The notes under the pieces were generated by a model. The model ran no database searches. It was not told where the DNA came from and was given only the letters and a program-made list of their open reading frames with translations. Of a DNA stretch of 64,000 nt, positions 24,560 to 33,244 are shown one piece after another (position 1 is the first letter of the stretch; every line of letters begins with the position of its first letter). Source of the stretch: Lachnospiraceae bacterium (GTDB lineage Bacteria > Bacillota > Clostridia > Lachnospirales > Lachnospiraceae); assembly GCA_900759665.1 (NCBI GenBank), contig CAAEWE010000018.1, positions 62,001 through 126,000 on the forward strand. Reading direction: 5' to 3'. A program made the translations under genes and the position numbers.

Positions 24560-26290
24560 ATGTATGACGAAAAAATGATTGAAGACAGTCTTGCATTTGC
24601 GGAGGAGATCAGAGCAAGACTGGAAGGGAAGAAAACAGCAGGAGGCAATGCTGCACAGCAGACGTCTTCTGCAAATTCTTCTACAGTACCAGTGGTCGGT
24701 CAATCCTCTCGTCAAAATACTGTTCCGACTGCTGCAACGACCGGAACTGTGTCAGCGTCCAAAGTGGCAGGTGCATCTTCTCCACAGCAGGTACAACAGC
24801 CACAGGCAACAACGCGTCCGGTGCAGCCGCAGTCAGTGCGACAGCCACAGGCAACAACGCGTCCGGTGCAGCCACAGTCAGTGCGACAGCCACAGTCATC
24901 GACACGGCCAGTGCAGCCACAGGTTCCACAACAGCCACAGGCAACAATGCGTCCGGTGCAGCCACAGCCAGCACAACAGCCACAGGCAACAACGCGTCCG
25001 GTGCAGCCACAGCCAGCACAACAGCCACAGACAACAACGCGTCCGGTGCAGCCACAGCCAGTACAGCAGCCACAGAGTGTATTGCCGGAAGGTCAGATAA
25101 ACCGGCAGGTGATCCCAAATCAGCAGGCAGACACAGTGATCCGGGAGGCTGAGCATAGCACACCGGTACATACAGAGCATGCTCAGGCAGAAGTGCCACG
25201 GGCAGAGATTCCAAAGAAGGAGCATCTGATCTCTGTCAGTACATCCACTTCCCGTCCGGTACGTGCCAGCTCATCTGCCTTGGAAACCATTTCCGAGGAA
25301 ACAAAGCCAATGGATGGGAATGAAGATCATACCGTAGAGATTACCATCAAACTTGATGTGGCAGGTATCAAAAAGAAGTTCTCCAATCTTAAGAAAAAGC
25401 TTGCTCCGGAGGAAAGAACCCTGGAGCAGGTGAATGCTGCCATGGAAGAAAACCGCCAGATGCAGGTGGAAAAAGAACAGGAAAAAAATGAGACCATAGC
25501 TGAAAAAGGAGCTGCAGCAGCTCAAAAGGCGGTGTCAGCAGCGAGTGGTGCAGGAAAGAAACTGTCTGGTTTTCTCCATAAGAAGCAGGTGACAGCAGCT
25601 ACGATGGAAGAAGGGTTACCGGCGGTGGAAGGACAGGCAGTCGAGGGAGAAATCGTACAGCTTGAGGGAGAAGCGGTAGAAGAAAATCGCTTCCTGGAGA
25701 AAATACAGGACATCAAAGAGGCGATTCCGCAAAAAGCAGAAAAAGCAACGAATTGGGTTACAAATATTATTATCATTGCGTTCTGTATTGGAATTGCATA
25801 TTTTCTTGCCTCTTTTGTGACAACTTATGTTGCACATCAGACAACGGTGGAAGGGGAGTCCATGGAGCCGACTCTGACAGATGGGGATAGTGTGATCATT
25901 CAGAGATTATCTTATTATTTTACGGATCCGAAGCGGTATGATGTAGTGGTATTTCCTGTCAATTATGACGATGCGTCAGAGGAGAAGACGTATTATATCA
26001 AGCGTGTGATCGGTCTTCCGGGAGAAACGGTTCAGATCATTGACGGAAGCGTTTATATTAATAATGAAAAGCTATCGGATGATAAATATGCAGCTACATC
26101 GATCAATGAGGCCGGTATTGCAGAAAGTCCGCTTGTTTTGGGAGAAAATCAGTATTTTGTCATGGGTGACAATCGAAATATGAGTACTGACAGCCGGAAT
26201 TCATATGTGGGACTGGTCAACAAAAATGATATTATTGGAGAAGCATGGCTTTGTACGTGGCCTCTCAATCATTTTGGCGGATTAAAATAA
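24560..26290 (+). CDS. lepB: Signal peptidase I with long Pro/Gln-rich cytoplasmic extension
   Basis: A 576-residue protein; ordinary Gram-positive signal peptidases have about 170-200. The last 190 residues are a complete S26 enzyme: one membrane segment (IIIIAFCIGIAYFLASFV), nucleophile Ser434 in EGESMEPTL, general base Lys481 in YYIKRVIGLPGE, then GDNRNMSTDSRNS. It cleaves signal peptides from exported proteins. The first 390 residues are low complexity: six 15-residue repeats of the type QPQATTRPVQPQ (residues 80-169), an acidic region, and a KKKFSNLKKKL basic helix. ATG 24560 follows AGGGGG, 12 bases after rbgA. Confidence 0.93.
   Translation: MYDEKMIEDSLAFAEEIRARLEGKKTAGGNAAQQTSSANSSTVPVVGQSSRQNTVPTAATTGTVSASKVAGASSPQQVQQPQATTRPVQPQSVRQPQATTRPVQPQSVRQPQSSTRPVQPQVPQQPQATMRPVQPQPAQQPQATTRPVQPQPAQQPQTTTRPVQPQPVQQPQSVLPEGQINRQVIPNQQADTVIREAEHSTPVHTEHAQAEVPRAEIPKKEHLISVSTSTSRPVRASSSALETISEETKPMDGNEDHTVEITIKLDVAGIKKKFSNLKKKLAPEERTLEQVNAAMEENRQMQVEKEQEKNETIAEKGAAAAQKAVSAASGAGKKLSGFLHKKQVTAATMEEGLPAVEGQAVEGEIVQLEGEAVEENRFLEKIQDIKEAIPQKAEKATNWVTNIIIIAFCIGIAYFLASFVTTYVAHQTTVEGESMEPTLTDGDSVIIQRLSYYFTDPKRYDVVVFPVNYDDASEEKTYYIKRVIGLPGETVQIIDGSVYINNEKLSDDKYAATSINEAGIAESPLVLGENQYFVMGDNRNMSTDSRNSYVGLVNKNDIIGEAWLCTWPLNHFGGLK
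24797..25075 (+). repeat. 45-bp in-frame tandem repeat inside lepB
   Basis: Six units of 45 bp (starting 24797, 24842, 24887, 24932, 24977 and 25022) plus a 9-base remnant encode a 15-residue QPQ-x-TRPVQPQ-xxx repeat. Units 1-2 and 4-6 are nearly identical, unit 3 has diverged. Copy number probably varies between strains. Confidence 0.9.
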
Positions 26291-26308
26291 AACAGGAGTA
26301 TAAAAGAG

Positions 26309-27067
26309 ATGAAACCGATCCGGAATATTAGGGAAGAATTTCAAATGGCCGCAGATATTGCAGCCAGGGTAAAACTGGCAGAGCAGTATAGATCCGATGA
26401 ACGAAAAGGAGTTCAGGCTCTGATTGCCGGAGTTTACCGGGAACAAGAAAAGCTGCAAAAGGAGCTGGAGCGTCTGGAAGGCATGAAACAGTTCGAAAAG
26501 AAATATGCAGACTATACGGCAATTTGCGGTATCGATGAGGCCGGGAGAGGACCGTTAGCAGGACCTGTGGTAGCCGGAGCCGTTATTCTGCCGAAGGATT
26601 GTTCTATCTTATACCTGAACGATTCCAAGCAGGTCAGTGCTTCCAGAAGAGAGGAACTGTTTGAAGAGATACAGGAAAAGGCTATTGCAAGTGCCGTTGG
26701 CATTGTCTCGCCCCAGAGGATTGATGAGATCAATATTCTTCAGGCGACCTACGAAGCGATGCATCAGGCGGTGGATGGGCTGAAGGTGACACCGGATCTT
26801 CTTCTGGTGGATGCCGTGACCATCCCGGCAATGCCTATGAAGCAGGTAGGGATCATCAAGGGGGACGCCAAAAGCGTATCCATTGCGGCAGCCAGTATTC
26901 TGGCAAAGGTAACCAGAGACCGGATGATGGTGGAGTACGATGCTCTTTATCCGGAATACGGATTTGCCAGTCATAAAGGATATGGATCTAAAATGCATAT
27001 TGAGGCGATTCAGGAATATGGTCCATGTCCGATCCACAGAAGAACCTTTATCAAAAATTTTTATTAG
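26309..27067 (+). CDS. rnhB: Ribonuclease HII
   Basis: A 252-residue RNase HII, which nicks 5' of ribonucleotides in DNA and RNA-DNA hybrids. The acidic catalytic set is visible: D and E in CGIDEAGRGPLAG, the D of LLVDAV, and the D near KVTRDRMM; DSKQVSASRREEL and SVSIAAASILAKV are also standard. A helical N-terminal extension of about 70 residues is typical of Firmicutes. RBS AGGAG is well placed, 18 bases after lepB. Confidence 0.95.
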   Translation: MKPIRNIREEFQMAADIAARVKLAEQYRSDERKGVQALIAGVYREQEKLQKELERLEGMKQFEKKYADYTAICGIDEAGRGPLAGPVVAGAVILPKDCSILYLNDSKQVSASRREELFEEIQEKAIASAVGIVSPQRIDEINILQATYEAMHQAVDGLKVTPDLLLVDAVTIPAMPMKQVGIIKGDAKSVSIAAASILAKVTRDRMMVEYDALYPEYGFASHKGYGSKMHIEAIQEYGPCPIHRRTFIKNFY

Positions 27068-27148
27068 AATGTCAGGATAAATGCGAAAGGATACAGATAT
27101 TTCAATAATAAGTATTTAGTTGTTTTATTGACGAAAGCAGGTGATATC

Positions 27149-27508
27149 GTGGCAAAGGATGGATTTCAATATTTTCATCGACCGGAGAGGGAAAAGAAGA
27201 CAGCGGTTGCACTGGAATATGAGCCCACAGATCAGGCACCGAAGGTCATAGCTTCCGGGCAAGGGTATGTGGCGGAAAAGATCATACAGACAGCCAGAGA
27301 GGCAGATATCCCGGTACATAAGGATGAAAAGCTTGCAGGAAGCCTTCGGGAGATTGAGATCGGAGAGTATATTCCACCAGAGCTTTATCAGGTGGTAGCG
27401 GATGTTCTGGTATTTGTGGATGCCATGGATAATATTAAAGCAAAGGTCATGGATCATCCGGAAAAGAGATTCCGGGATCCGCTGGATAAGAGGGGAAGGA
27501 ATGCATAA
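27149..27508 (+). CDS. Orphan FlhB C-terminal-domain-like protein (EscU/YscU/HrcU family)
   Basis: A 119-residue soluble protein matching the cytoplasmic domain of the flagellar/type III export switch protein FlhB: TAVALEYEP, APKVIASGQGYVAEKIIQ, ADIPVHKDEKLAGSL, IPPELYQVVADVLVFV. The NPTH autocleavage motif that precedes VALxY in FlhB is missing (EKKTAVALEYE), and no membrane domain is present. GTG 27149 is chosen because AGGTGAT lies just before it; the TTG at 27128 reads through that RBS. No flagellar genes are nearby. Its end overlaps yraN. Known as a conserved orphan in Firmicutes, function not established. Confidence 0.85.
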   Translation: MAKDGFQYFHRPEREKKTAVALEYEPTDQAPKVIASGQGYVAEKIIQTAREADIPVHKDEKLAGSLREIEIGEYIPPELYQVVADVLVFVDAMDNIKAKVMDHPEKRFRDPLDKRGRNA

Positions 27509-27863
27509 TCGACGGGAGATTGGAAGCTATTATGAAGATGTAGCTGCTAAATATCTGGAAAAACAGGGATATACCATCCTGGAGAGAAATTACCATGCCG
27601 GACGTCATGGGGAAATTGATATTATTGCGGAGGATGCGGCAGGCATGCTGGTAATCTGTGAGTGCAGGTACCGGGGAAAGGGCAGATATGGAAATGCCCT
27701 GGAATCGGTAAATGCTGCTAAGCAGAGACAAATATGCCGGACGACGTTGTATTATTACAAGAAGCGTGGTTTTGGCATGGATCATGCCTGCCGTTTTGAT
27801 GTGATCGCTGTATCCGGGGATGGTACACTACAGCATGTGAAAAATGCATTTGAGTTTATATAG
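27501..27863 (+). CDS. yraN: YraN family (UPF0102) endonuclease-like protein
   Basis: A 120-residue protein of the YraN family, a small PD-(D/E)xK nuclease fold linked in other bacteria to DNA processing and recombination. The motif RHGEIDIIAED fits, but the expected ExK reads ECRYRG, so the catalytic lysine position holds arginine. ALESVNAAKQRQI is the usual following helix. ATG 27501 overlaps the end of the FlhB-like gene by eight bases and follows GGGGAAGGA. The rnhB/FlhB-like/yraN order is common in Firmicutes. Activity cannot be assumed. Confidence 0.88.
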   Translation: MHNRREIGSYYEDVAAKYLEKQGYTILERNYHAGRHGEIDIIAEDAAGMLVICECRYRGKGRYGNALESVNAAKQRQICRTTLYYYKKRGFGMDHACRFDVIAVSGDGTLQHVKNAFEFI

Positions 27864-27875
27864 GAGATTTAGACT

Positions 27876-28775
27876 ATGGATCTGATACGAAAAAGCAGGG
27901 AAGAATTTGTGACAGAGGGGAAGCCATATGCTGTTGGTTATGATGATAAAGAAACTGTTCTGGAGAAGGAAGCGAAAGTACCATATCTTCACTTTCATTC
28001 TTTCGACCGGCAGGAGTGGCTGCAGCTTACTTTTTCTACCAGACTGGGAGGGGTCAGTAAAGGATATTTGTCTACCCTGAATCTGGGATGGGATCGGGGA
28101 GAGCCACGGGAAAATGTCTGTGAGAATTACCGCAGATACTGTGCATCTATTGGCAGCAAATCAGAAAAATTGGTGTTATCCGATCAGGTTCATGAAACAA
28201 CAGTTCGGTATGTGGATGAAAGGGATTGTGCCGGGACAGAGATTGTAAAGAAACTAAAGGATGTGGATGGGATGATCACAGATATTCCGGGGCTTGTGTT
28301 AGCCACTTCTTATGCAGACTGCGTACCTCTGTTTTTCTGCGATCCGGTAAAAAGGATCGTTGCATCGTCCCATTCCGGCTGGAAAGGAACTGTGGCAGGG
28401 ATTGGAGCGGAGACGATCCGGAAGATGCACAAGATGGGATGTCAGCCAGAGGATATCGAGGTTCTGATCGGAGCCTCCATCTGTCAGAAATGCTATGAGA
28501 TTAGTGAGGATGTGGCGAAGCAGTTTGCGACAGCATATGAAGCAGATGAAATGGAACAGATCCTGCAGAAGGGCAGAGTGACCGGAGAGGGAGAGCAGAA
28601 ATACCAGCTGGATCTCTGGGCTGCAAACTGGTTTCAGTTAAAAAGAGCAGGGGTGCAGCCAGAGCATATTCATCTGGCTGGTGTATGTACCTGCTGCAAT
28701 CATGAACTGTTGTTTTCCCACCGGGCAAGTCACGGCAAACGGGGAAACCTGAATGGTTTTCTGCGGATTTTATAG
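27876..28775 (+). CDS. pgeF: Peptidoglycan editing factor / YfiH laccase-domain family
   Basis: A 299-residue protein of the YfiH/PgeF family (multi-copper polyphenol oxidase domain fold, metal-binding). Signature blocks: STRLGGVSKGYLSTLNLG, DQVHET, TSYADCVPLFF, SHSGWKGTVAGI and CTCCNHELLFSHRA. The E. coli protein removes wrongly incorporated L-Ser from UDP-MurNAc-peptides; other members act as purine nucleoside phosphorylases, so the activity here is open. RBS TAGGAG precedes ATG 27876. It meets prs tail-to-tail with only seven bases between the stops and no separate terminator. Confidence 0.88.
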   Translation: MDLIRKSREEFVTEGKPYAVGYDDKETVLEKEAKVPYLHFHSFDRQEWLQLTFSTRLGGVSKGYLSTLNLGWDRGEPRENVCENYRRYCASIGSKSEKLVLSDQVHETTVRYVDERDCAGTEIVKKLKDVDGMITDIPGLVLATSYADCVPLFFCDPVKRIVASSHSGWKGTVAGIGAETIRKMHKMGCQPEDIEVLIGASICQKCYEISEDVAKQFATAYEADEMEQILQKGRVTGEGEQKYQLDLWAANWFQLKRAGVQPEHIHLAGVCTCCNHELLFSHRASHGKRGNLNGFLRIL

Positions 28776-28782
28776 TAGCTTA

Positions 28783-29973
28783 CTAAAACTTTCCCTGCTC
28801 CTGCAGGCGATTTTTCACGAGTTCCTGGATCCGGCTGGTTGCGTCCAGAATATTGTTGACCGAAGTGTCATGATTTAAGGTATCAATGATCAGAGAAATA
28901 TATGCACTCATATCAACATTGACATAATACTGCTTGTGGAGTAGTTCATTTGGACAATGAACCAGATTCGTTGTGTAAATATTATCGAAAATACCATTTT
29001 CGTAGGCATCGTCAATCTTTTCCAGTCCGTTGGAGAATAAGCCGAAGGTTGCACAGATGATCACCTTGGCAGCCCCACGCTTTTTCAGTTCTTCGGCAGC
29101 ATCTATGATGGTCTGGCCGGATGCGATCATATCATCTAACAGGATAATATTTTTGCCGGAGAGATCGTTTCCGAGAAATTCCACAGAAACGATCGGATGT
29201 TCTCCGTTTACAGTGATAGAATAATCCCTTCTGCGGTAGAAGGTGCCCATATTAACGCCTAACAGACTGGCATAATAAACAGCACGACCCATACCACCTT
29301 CGTCCGGGCTGACGATCATCAGATGATCTGCATCTACCGGCATCTCCGGGTTTCGTTCGAAAATCTCGCGGATAAACTGATACGAGGTATAGAAATTATC
29401 AAATCCGTGGATCGGAATGGCATTTTGCACACGGCTGTCGTGGGCATCAAAGGTAATAATGGTTTCGACCCCCATTTCCGTCAGTTCCTGCAGTGCCTGG
29501 GCACAGTCAAGAGATTCATTGGCAGTACGAACATTCTGGCGTCCCTCATACAGATATGGCATGATCACAGTGATGCGCCGCGGAGCACCACCACAGGCCA
29601 TGATAATACGCTTCAGATCCATAAAGTGGTCGTCCGGAGACATCTGGGAAATACTTCCGTGCATTTTGAAAAGCTCGCTGTAGTTGACCGTATCCGCAAT
29701 GATAAACAGATCAGTTCCACGGATAGACTGGTTGATCACCGCACGTCCTTCACCGGTACCAAATCGTGGACAATCATAGGAAACCAGATAATCATCTCTG
29801 TCATATTCCTGCATTTTAAAAGAAGATTTGCAGGAGCCTGCCTCGGAAAGAGCTTTGTGACGGCGTTCAATGATAAGCTGGTTGATCTTTTCACCAAGTT
29901 CCCTGCAGTTGTTCAGGGCAATAATACGAAGAGGTGCCACTAATAACGAATCATGATAATTTATATTTGACAT
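28783..29973 (-). CDS. prs: Ribose-phosphate pyrophosphokinase, long form
   Basis: A 396-residue PRPP synthetase; ordinary class I enzymes have about 315. It makes PRPP from ribose 5-phosphate and ATP for nucleotide, His and Trp synthesis. Visible: RITVIMPYLYEGRQ (ATP site), DAHDSRVQNAIP, DEGGMGRAVYYA, and the PRPP loop LLDDMIASGQTI in place of the usual DDxxDTxGT. Extra length lies at the N-terminus and between strands. A second, standard prs may exist elsewhere; this longer type is seen in Lachnospiraceae. It has its own promoter on the - strand. Confidence 0.88.
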   Translation of the reverse strand: MSNINYHDSLLVAPLRIIALNNCRELGEKINQLIIERRHKALSEAGSCKSSFKMQEYDRDDYLVSYDCPRFGTGEGRAVINQSIRGTDLFIIADTVNYSELFKMHGSISQMSPDDHFMDLKRIIMACGGAPRRITVIMPYLYEGRQNVRTANESLDCAQALQELTEMGVETIITFDAHDSRVQNAIPIHGFDNFYTSYQFIREIFERNPEMPVDADHLMIVSPDEGGMGRAVYYASLLGVNMGTFYRRRDYSITVNGEHPIVSVEFLGNDLSGKNIILLDDMIASGQTIIDAAEELKKRGAAKVIICATFGLFSNGLEKIDDAYENGIFDNIYTTNLVHCPNELLHKQYYVNVDMSAYISLIIDTLNHDTSVNNILDATSRIQELVKNRLQEQGKF

Positions 29974-30012
29974 ATTTGTTCTCCAATCTGAAAAATTTCA
30001 CTCTTACTCAAA

Positions 30013-30041
30013 AATATATCGCTTTTCGACGTATCCGTCAA
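30013..30041 (-). promoter_or_regulatory. Promoter of prs
   Basis: Read on the - strand: TTGACG (30036-30041), exactly 17 bases, TATATT (30013-30018), about 40 bases before the prs start. Confidence 0.65.
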
Positions 30042-30082
30042 TGGCTCCTTTTTGAATTCCCAGTGATTTTTTCTCAAAGGGC

Positions 30083-30111
30083 TTTTCATTTCGGGCGGTT
30101 TATGATATAAA
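30083..30111 (+). promoter_or_regulatory. Candidate promoter of the trigger-factor-like gene
   Basis: TTTTCA (30083-30088), 17-base spacer, TATAAA (30106-30111). The -35 box is weak. Confidence 0.4.
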
Positions 30112-30182
30112 TTAGTATGGCGTTGTATGATTACGAACTACTATGTTCGTTAATGATTTATTAGATTATTGGAGGTATTATT

Positions 30183-31241
30183 TTGAGAAAAACAAGTCAG
30201 ATCGCACTTTCCGTGCTTTTGTGTGTCACCGTTGCCTTTACTTCAGGTTGTAGCATTGGGAAGAAGAAAACTACAGAGAAAACAGATTCTGAGTGTGTAA
30301 CCCTGGGAGAATACAAAAAGATTTCCCTCAAAAAATCAGAAATTGATGAGCAGGTACAAAATCAGATTGATTCCACACTGGATACCTATGCAGAGTACAA
30401 AAAGAAAAAGTCAGGCAAAGTGAAGAAGAAAGATACGGTCAACATTTATTATGTCGGTAAGGTCGATGGCAAAGCATTTAATGGCGGTTCTTGCACCAAG
30501 AAGGATAATCCGGACGGATATAATCTGACCATCGGTTCCGGTACATTTATTCCGGGGTTTGAGGATGGTCTGATCGGAGCAAAGGTTGGAGAAAAGCTGG
30601 ATGTCAAGGTAACATTTCCGGACAGCTATCCGAACAATCCGGATCTTGCCGGCAAAAAAGCGATATTTAACGTAACGATCAATTATATTCAGGGCAAAAA
30701 GATCCTGCCGGAGTTGAATGATGAGTTCGTAACAAAGAACCTGACTTCTTATAAGTCATTGGAGGATTATGAGTCAACCCTGCGTCAGCATTCTACAGAG
30801 GATCTGGCATGGGACAGTGTTTACAACGCATCCAAGGTCAATGAGTATCCGAAGAAGAGAGTAAAGGAGATGTACGATCAGCTGTACACTTCTATTAATT
30901 ATTATCTGCAGCAGAATAATTATACGATTTCGGATTACCTTTCTGCACAGAAGACGACTTCGGCAGATTTTAAGAAGGATCTGAATAAGACGGCCAAAGA
31001 AGATGTGGGCAAGCAGCTTGTTTACGGGGCAATTGCAGAAAAGGAAAATATTAAAATTTCCGATAAGGAATACAAAGAGGAACTGAAGAGCTATCTTTCC
31101 ACGTATAATTGTAAAGACGAGGATGCCTTAAATGAGCAGTTCCATAATTTCTACGGAACTGATGCAAAGAACCTGATCATGGATGATCTGCTGTACAAGA
31201 AAGTAAAATCCTATCTGGCAGATAACGTCGTGGAGAAATAA
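30183..31241 (+). CDS. Trigger-factor-like FKBP lipoprotein
   Basis: A 352-residue exported lipoprotein: signal peptide with lipobox ending TSGC, Cys23 being the lipidation site. An FKBP-type peptidyl-prolyl isomerase domain follows (DTVNIYYVGKVDGKAF, LTIGSGTFIPGFEDGLIG, VTFPDSYPNN), then a helical region like the C-terminal chaperone arms of trigger factor (LPELNDEFVTKN, YPKKRVKEMYDQ). The N-terminal ribosome-binding domain is absent, consistent with a role outside the membrane. Start is TTG 30183 with GGAGG seven bases upstream. It is followed by der at 24 bases. Together with the SurA-like protein at 3961 it suggests a set of surface foldases. Confidence 0.85.
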   Translation: MRKTSQIALSVLLCVTVAFTSGCSIGKKKTTEKTDSECVTLGEYKKISLKKSEIDEQVQNQIDSTLDTYAEYKKKKSGKVKKKDTVNIYYVGKVDGKAFNGGSCTKKDNPDGYNLTIGSGTFIPGFEDGLIGAKVGEKLDVKVTFPDSYPNNPDLAGKKAIFNVTINYIQGKKILPELNDEFVTKNLTSYKSLEDYESTLRQHSTEDLAWDSVYNASKVNEYPKKRVKEMYDQLYTSINYYLQQNNYTISDYLSAQKTTSADFKKDLNKTAKEDVGKQLVYGAIAEKENIKISDKEYKEELKSYLSTYNCKDEDALNEQFHNFYGTDAKNLIMDDLLYKKVKSYLADNVVEK

Positions 31242-31265
31242 GTTTCGGAAAGGAGACTGCTTAAA

Positions 31266-32585
31266 ATGGCAAAACCAATTGTAGCAATTGTGGGACGTCC
31301 CAATGTAGGCAAATCCACATTGTTTAATATGATGGTGGGAGAACGTATCTCCATCGTCAAGGATACGCCGGGTGTCACCAGAGACCGGATCTATGCGGAT
31401 GTGACCTGGCTGAATCACAGCTTTACTCTGATGGATACCGGTGGTATTGAGCCAGAGACCAATGATCTGATGTTGAAGCATATGCGGGAGCAGGCAGAGA
31501 TGGCCATCGAGATGGCGGACGTCGTTCTTTTCCTGACCGATGGAAAGACAGGTCTGGTGGATGCAGATTACCAGGTGGCGGACATGCTTCGGAAATCCCA
31601 CAAAAAGGTTGTTCTTGTGGTCAATAAGATCGATAACTTCGAAAAACAGAGTATGGATGTTTATGAGTTTTATAATCTGGGGATCGGGGAACCATTCCCA
31701 ATTTCCTCCATTGGTAAGATCGGTGTGGGTGAGATGTTGGATGAGATCGTACATCTGTTTCCGGAGGATCTGGAGGAAGAGGAGGACGAGCGTCCGAGAG
31801 TGGCTATTGTCGGAAAGCCCAATGTAGGCAAGTCCTCTATTATCAATAAGCTTCTGGGGGAGAACCGCGTGATCGTATCCGATATCGCAGGCACCACCAG
31901 AGATGCCGTGGATACAGCGGTAACATGGGAAGGCAAAGAGTACGTTTTTATTGATACGGCAGGACTCCGCCGCAAAAATAAGATCAAAGAAGAAATTGAG
32001 CGTTATTCCATTCTTCGTACAGTGTCTGCTGTGGAGCGTGCCGATGTGGTAATGCTGGTGATCGATGCCACCGAGGGGATCACAGAGCAGGATGCCAAGA
32101 TCGCCGGGATCGCTCATGACCGTGGTCGTGGTATGATCATTGTGGTCAACAAATGGGATGCCGTAGAGAAGGATAATAATTCGGTGAAGAAATATACCAA
32201 TGATATCCGTAAGGTGCTTTCCTTCCTTCCTTATGCAGAGATCGTATTTGTATCGGCAAAGACCGGCCAGAGACTTCCGAAACTGTTTGACACATTGGAG
32301 GTAGTCATCCAGAATCATTCCCTGCGTATTGCGACAGGTGTGCTTAATGATATTCTCGCAGAGGCTGTGGCAATGCAGCAGCCGCCGTCAGACAAGGGAC
32401 GCAGGCTTAAGATTTATTATATGACACAGGTCAGCGTCAAACCGCCGACATTTGTTATTTTTGTAAACAGTAAAAAGCTGATGCATTTTTCATACACCAG
32501 ATATCTGGAAAATAAAATACGTGAGGCGTTTGGATTTTCAGGAACACCTCTAAAATTCTTCGTGAGGGAAAGGAAGGAAAATTAG
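31266..32585 (+). CDS. der: Ribosome biogenesis GTPase Der (EngA)
   Basis: A 439-residue protein with two tandem GTPase domains and a KH-like C-terminal domain, needed for 50S maturation. Domain 1: GRPNVGKSTLFN, DTGG, NKID. Domain 2: GKPNVGKSSIIN, DTAGLRRK, NKWD. The C-terminal KIYYMTQVSVKPPTFVIFVN is typical. RBS GAAAGGAG. plsY begins three bases after its stop. Confidence 0.97.
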   Translation: MAKPIVAIVGRPNVGKSTLFNMMVGERISIVKDTPGVTRDRIYADVTWLNHSFTLMDTGGIEPETNDLMLKHMREQAEMAIEMADVVLFLTDGKTGLVDADYQVADMLRKSHKKVVLVVNKIDNFEKQSMDVYEFYNLGIGEPFPISSIGKIGVGEMLDEIVHLFPEDLEEEEDERPRVAIVGKPNVGKSSIINKLLGENRVIVSDIAGTTRDAVDTAVTWEGKEYVFIDTAGLRRKNKIKEEIERYSILRTVSAVERADVVMLVIDATEGITEQDAKIAGIAHDRGRGMIIVVNKWDAVEKDNNSVKKYTNDIRKVLSFLPYAEIVFVSAKTGQRLPKLFDTLEVVIQNHSLRIATGVLNDILAEAVAMQQPPSDKGRRLKIYYMTQVSVKPPTFVIFVNSKKLMHFSYTRYLENKIREAFGFSGTPLKFFVRERKEN

Positions 32586-32587
32586 TC

Positions 32588-33214
32588 ATGGCTGCTTATC
32601 TTATCTGTCTGATCGTGGGATACTTTTGTGGATGTATTTCGACGGGATATTTTGTAGGGAAATTTTATCATATGGATATCCGGACCAAGGGGAGTGGCAA
32701 TGCAGGAACGACCAATGTGCTGCGTAATCTTGGCAAGCTTCCGGCACTGATCACCTTTGTGGGGGATCTGGCAAAGGCGATCGTACCGATTCTTGTGATC
32801 CGTCTTGTATTTGCACCGGAACAGTGGTATCTCTGGTGTCTGTACTGCGGTCTCGGTGTGGTTCTGGGGCATAATTACCCGTTTTATCTGGGATTTAAAG
32901 GCGGAAAGGGCATTGCTGTGACAGCAGCGGTTGTAATGTCTGCGTGCCATCCGCTGATGATTCCCATCGGTCTTGCGATCTTTATTGTTATGGTAGCGCT
33001 GACCCGTTATGTATCGGTAGGATCTCTTTTTGTAGCATGGTATATTCCTGCCAATACACTTGTATTATACAGGGACAATCCTTATTTTGTACATATGATG
33101 GTACTCAGCCTGATCTTTACGGCACTGGCATATTTCCAGCACCGTAACAATATCGTCCGGCTGATCCATGGAAATGAAAACCCGCTTTGGGGCAAAAAAA
33201 AGAATGAGCAGTAA
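32588..33214 (+). CDS. plsY: Acyl-phosphate:glycerol-3-phosphate acyltransferase
   Basis: A 208-residue membrane enzyme that acylates glycerol-3-phosphate, the first step of phospholipid synthesis in Gram-positives. Signature loops are present: GSGNAGTTNVLR and GHNYPFYLGFKGGKGIAV. The next gene, gpsA, makes its substrate; the der-plsY-gpsA order is common in Firmicutes. Ends in a basic KKKNEQ tail. Confidence 0.95.
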   Translation: MAAYLICLIVGYFCGCISTGYFVGKFYHMDIRTKGSGNAGTTNVLRNLGKLPALITFVGDLAKAIVPILVIRLVFAPEQWYLWCLYCGLGVVLGHNYPFYLGFKGGKGIAVTAAVVMSACHPLMIPIGLAIFIVMVALTRYVSVGSLFVAWYIPANTLVLYRDNPYFVHMMVLSLIFTALAYFQHRNNIVRLIHGNENPLWGKKKNEQ

Positions 33215-33244
33215 GTGTGATTATAAAAGATTGGAGAATGACTT

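Noticed and set aside
24797..25075. Regular repeats that could be taken for a CRISPR array
   Set aside because: Units are contiguous 45-bp tandem copies without spacers, keep the lepB reading frame and have no cas genes nearby.
31128..32318. A 396-codon open frame on the - strand across der
   Set aside because: Same reason: antisense shadow of a well-conserved GTPase gene, with histidine-rich nonsense translation.
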